From Thiomargarita sp. (GTDB taxonomy: Bacteria > Pseudomonadota > Gammaproteobacteria > Beggiatoales > Beggiatoaceae): a stretch of DNA of 47,266 nucleotides. The translations under genes were made by a program, and so were the position numbers. The stretch is from contig DYSU01000010.1 in assembly GCA_020726335.1 (NCBI GenBank), positions 1 to 47,266 on the forward strand, in the 5' to 3' direction. Each line of letters begins with the position of its first letter. Position 1 is the stretch's first letter. Below the pieces are notes generated by a model. It was given only the letters and a program-made list of their open reading frames with translations. It was not told the DNA's origin and made no database searches. Below are positions 45,323 to 47,266 of the stretch, in pieces.

Positions 45323-46864
45323 ATGCAACTGAATCCATCTGAAATCAGTGACTTGATCAAAAAGAAGATTGAAAATTATGATTTAGCGTTTGAAGCCCGT
45401 AGCGAAGGCGTGGTTGTCAGCGTAACCGATGGCATTGTGCGTATTCACGGATTGGCCGATGCGTTACAAGGAGAAATGTTGGAATTCCCCAACAAAACCT
45501 TTGGTATGGCATTGAATCTGGAACGTGATTCAGTGGGTGCGGTGATTTTAGGCGCGTACGAACACATTTGCGAAGGCGATTGGGTTAAATGCACGGGTAA
45601 AGTTTTAGAAGTACCCACAGGCGAAGCGTTATTGGGTCGGGTGGTTGATGCCTTGGGTAACCCCATTGATGGCAAAGGTGCGATTGAAAACGCCCTTTCT
45701 TCGCCGATTGAAAAAATTGCCCCCGGGGTTATTTACCGTAAATCGGTTGACCAACCTGTACAAACAGGGGTGAAAGCGATTGATGCGATGGTTCCCGTTG
45801 GCCGAGGTCAACGCGAATTAATCATCGGTGACCGTCAAACGGGCAAAACCGCTGTGGCTGTTGATACCATCATCAACCAAAAAGGCACAGGCGTTAAATG
45901 TATTTATGTGGCCGTTGGCCAAAAAGCGTCGTCGATTGCCAATGTGGTGCGCAGATTAGAGGAATATGGTGCGTTGGCACACACCATTGTGGTTGCCGCC
46001 CCTGCTTCTGATTCTGCCGCAATGCAATTTATCGCCCCTTATGCAGGTTGCACCATGGGCGAATATTTCCGTGACAAAGGCGAAGACGCGCTGATTGTGT
46101 ATGACGATTTGACCAAACAAGCATGGGCTTATCGCCAAGTTTCCCTGTTGTTGAAACGCCCACCGGGGCGCGAAGCCTACCCCGGAGATGTCTTCTATTT
46201 GCACTCGCGTTTATTGGAACGCGCCGCACGGGTCAATGAAGAATATGTGGAAAATGCCACAGGCGGCAAAGTCAAAGGCAAAACAGGCTCATTGACCGCA
46301 TTACCGATTATCGAAACCCAAGCGGGCGACGTGTCCGCCTTCGTGCCAACTAACGTGATTTCCATCACCGATGGACAAATCTTTTTGGAAACCGATTTAT
46401 TTAACGCGGGCATCCGTCCTGCGATCAATGCAGGGTTATCGGTGTCGCGGGTGGGTGGAGCGGCGCAAACCAAAATCATCAAAAAATTGGGCGGCGGTGT
46501 GCGCTTGTCCTTGGCGCAATACCGTGAACTGGCCGCATTTGCTCAGTTTGCATCGGATTTGGATGATGTCGCACGCAAACAAATCGAACGCGGTCAGCGG
46601 GTGACTGAATTGATGAAACAAAAACAATACAGCCCAATGTCTGTCGCTGACATGGGCTTGATTTTGTTCGCCGCCAATGAAGGCTTTTTGGATGATGTCG
46701 AAGTCAAAAAGGTGGTGGATTTTGAAAATGCGTTGTTGGGCTATGTTCACAGCAAACACGCTGATTTGTTGGCAAAAATCAACAAAGATGGCAACTTTGA
46801 TGGCACGACTGCCAACAGCTTTAAAGACATTGTGAGCCAATTCAAAGCCCATCACGCCTATTAA
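45323..46864 (+). CDS. atpA: F0F1 ATP synthase subunit alpha
   Basis: Non-catalytic nucleotide-binding subunit of the head. 513 residues, the standard length. '[20 protein letters not shown]' is the delta-contact N-terminus; Walker A 'GDRQTGKT' lies at 169-176; '[20 protein letters not shown]' gives Walker B; '[25 protein letters not shown]' and '[17 protein letters not shown]' with the conserved Arg complete the core. GAGGCGG lies 9 nt upstream of the ATG. Confidence 0.98.
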   Translation: MQLNPSEISDLIKKKIENYDLAFEARSEGVVVSVTDGIVRIHGLADALQGEMLEFPNKTFGMALNLERDSVGAVILGAYEHICEGDWVKCTGKVLEVPTGEALLGRVVDALGNPIDGKGAIENALSSPIEKIAPGVIYRKSVDQPVQTGVKAIDAMVPVGRGQRELIIGDRQTGKTAVAVDTIINQKGTGVKCIYVAVGQKASSIANVVRRLEEYGALAHTIVVAAPASDSAAMQFIAPYAGCTMGEYFRDKGEDALIVYDDLTKQAWAYRQVSLLLKRPPGREAYPGDVFYLHSRLLERAARVNEEYVENATGGKVKGKTGSLTALPIIETQAGDVSAFVPTNVISITDGQIFLETDLFNAGIRPAINAGLSVSRVGGAAQTKIIKKLGGGVRLSLAQYRELAAFAQFASDLDDVARKQIERGQRVTELMKQKQYSPMSVADMGLILFAANEGFLDDVEVKKVVDFENALLGYVHSKHADLLAKINKDGNFDGTTANSFKDIVSQFKAHHAY

Positions 46865-46878
46865 CCACAGGAATTATC

Positions 46879-47266
46879 ATGGCCAGCGGTAAAGAGATTC
46901 GCACCAAAATCAGCAGTGTCAAAAATACCCAAAAAATCACCCGTGCAATGGAAATGGTGGCGGGCAGTAAAATGCGTAAAGCCCAAGCACAAATGGAAAG
47001 AAGCCGACCTTATGCGGAAAAAATCCAACAAGTGATTGGTCATTTGGCCAATGCCAACCCAGAATATCGCCACAAATACATGGAAGTGCGCGACATCAAA
47101 CGGGTGGGCGTGATTGTGATTTCTTCTGACCGAGGCTTGTGCGGCGGTTTGAACACCAATTTGTTCCGTCGTGCCATCGGCCAGATGAAGCAATGGGGCG
47201 TGGAAAATAAAGAAATTGATGTTTGCGTTATCGGCAATAAAGCGCGCCAATTTTTCAAGCGGATCA
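46879..47266 (+). CDS. atpG: F0F1 ATP synthase subunit gamma (partial, cut by window end)
   Basis: Central shaft subunit. Only the first 129 or so codons are in the window. '[20 protein letters not shown]' is followed by T-R-A-M-E-M-V, the standard N-terminal helix that fits inside the head, and '[22 protein letters not shown]' is the conserved S-D-R-G-L-C-G-G-x-N block. It starts 14 nt after atpA; atpD and atpC should follow beyond the window. Confidence 0.97.
   Translation, partial: MASGKEIRTKISSVKNTQKITRAMEMVAGSKMRKAQAQMERSRPYAEKIQQVIGHLANANPEYRHKYMEVRDIKRVGVIVISSDRGLCGGLNTNLFRRAIGQMKQWGVENKEIDVCVIGNKARQFFKRI

Overview
The window looks like chromosomal DNA of a gammaproteobacterium, with about 50 densely packed genes and no tRNA, rRNA, insertion sequence, phage gene or CRISPR array that I can see. 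The assignment rests on family content: a DUF2066 protein, a RelA that has lost its hydrolase residues, a catalytically dead PyrC-type dihydroorotase homologue, RnfC, DsbC, ApaG, TrhP, RlmE next to FtsH, and an ATP synthase operon in the order atpI-B-E-F-H-A-G. Many Gln-rich (CAA) proteins and moderate GC would suit a Thiotrichales-like sulfur-bacterial relative, but that is only an impression. LAYOUT: 0-5 kb holds a DUF2066 gene, a 923-residue in-frame fusion of phosphoglycerate mutase (GpmI) with ornithine acetyltransferase (ArgJ), then ispD and a PGDYG-like gene on the other strand. 5-8 kb holds alr, pyrC' and a small secreted protein with duplicated CX8C motifs, with a clear terminator after alr and another after the small gene. 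7.9-13.8 kb is a tight run: outer-membrane beta-barrel, hoxW, hoxF, an FHA-TM-decaheme cytochrome c and a PIG-L deacetylase, meeting leuA tail to tail. 15-24.5 kb holds ddl, a family 9 glycosyltransferase, a TonB-dependent receptor, relA-speD, ssb, rnfC and nudF. 25-27.5 kb holds pheS, ruvC and a membrane-anchored endonuclease I. 27.5-34.9 kb is an eight-gene minus-strand run (DUF4124-like, rlmE, ftsH, dsbC, DUF2304, apaG, trhP, unknown membrane protein). 34.9-37.8 kb is gcvT-gcvH-gcvPA. 37.9-40.6 kb is leuD plus a hybrid histidine kinase whose kinase core has lost its key residues while its receiver domain is intact. 40.6-42.4 kb holds a DHH phosphoesterase and a DUF4743/Nudix protein, and the window ends in the ATP synthase operon, cut inside atpG. 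HOW THE GENES FIT: most are housekeeping (arginine, leucine, isoprenoid, cell wall, stringent response, glycine cleavage, ATP synthesis). Many appear without their usual operon partners: hoxF without hoxUYH, rnfC without rnfABDGE, pheS without pheT, gcvPA without gcvPB, leuA and leuD apart and without leuB/leuC, pyrC' without pyrB. Several junctions look like products of deletion: the gpmI-argJ fusion, an 89-nt hoxW/hoxF overlap and a 28-nt pheS/ruvC overlap. The two most unusual things are the GpmI-ArgJ fusion and the hoxW-hoxF-FHA/decaheme cytochrome cluster beside an outer-membrane barrel.
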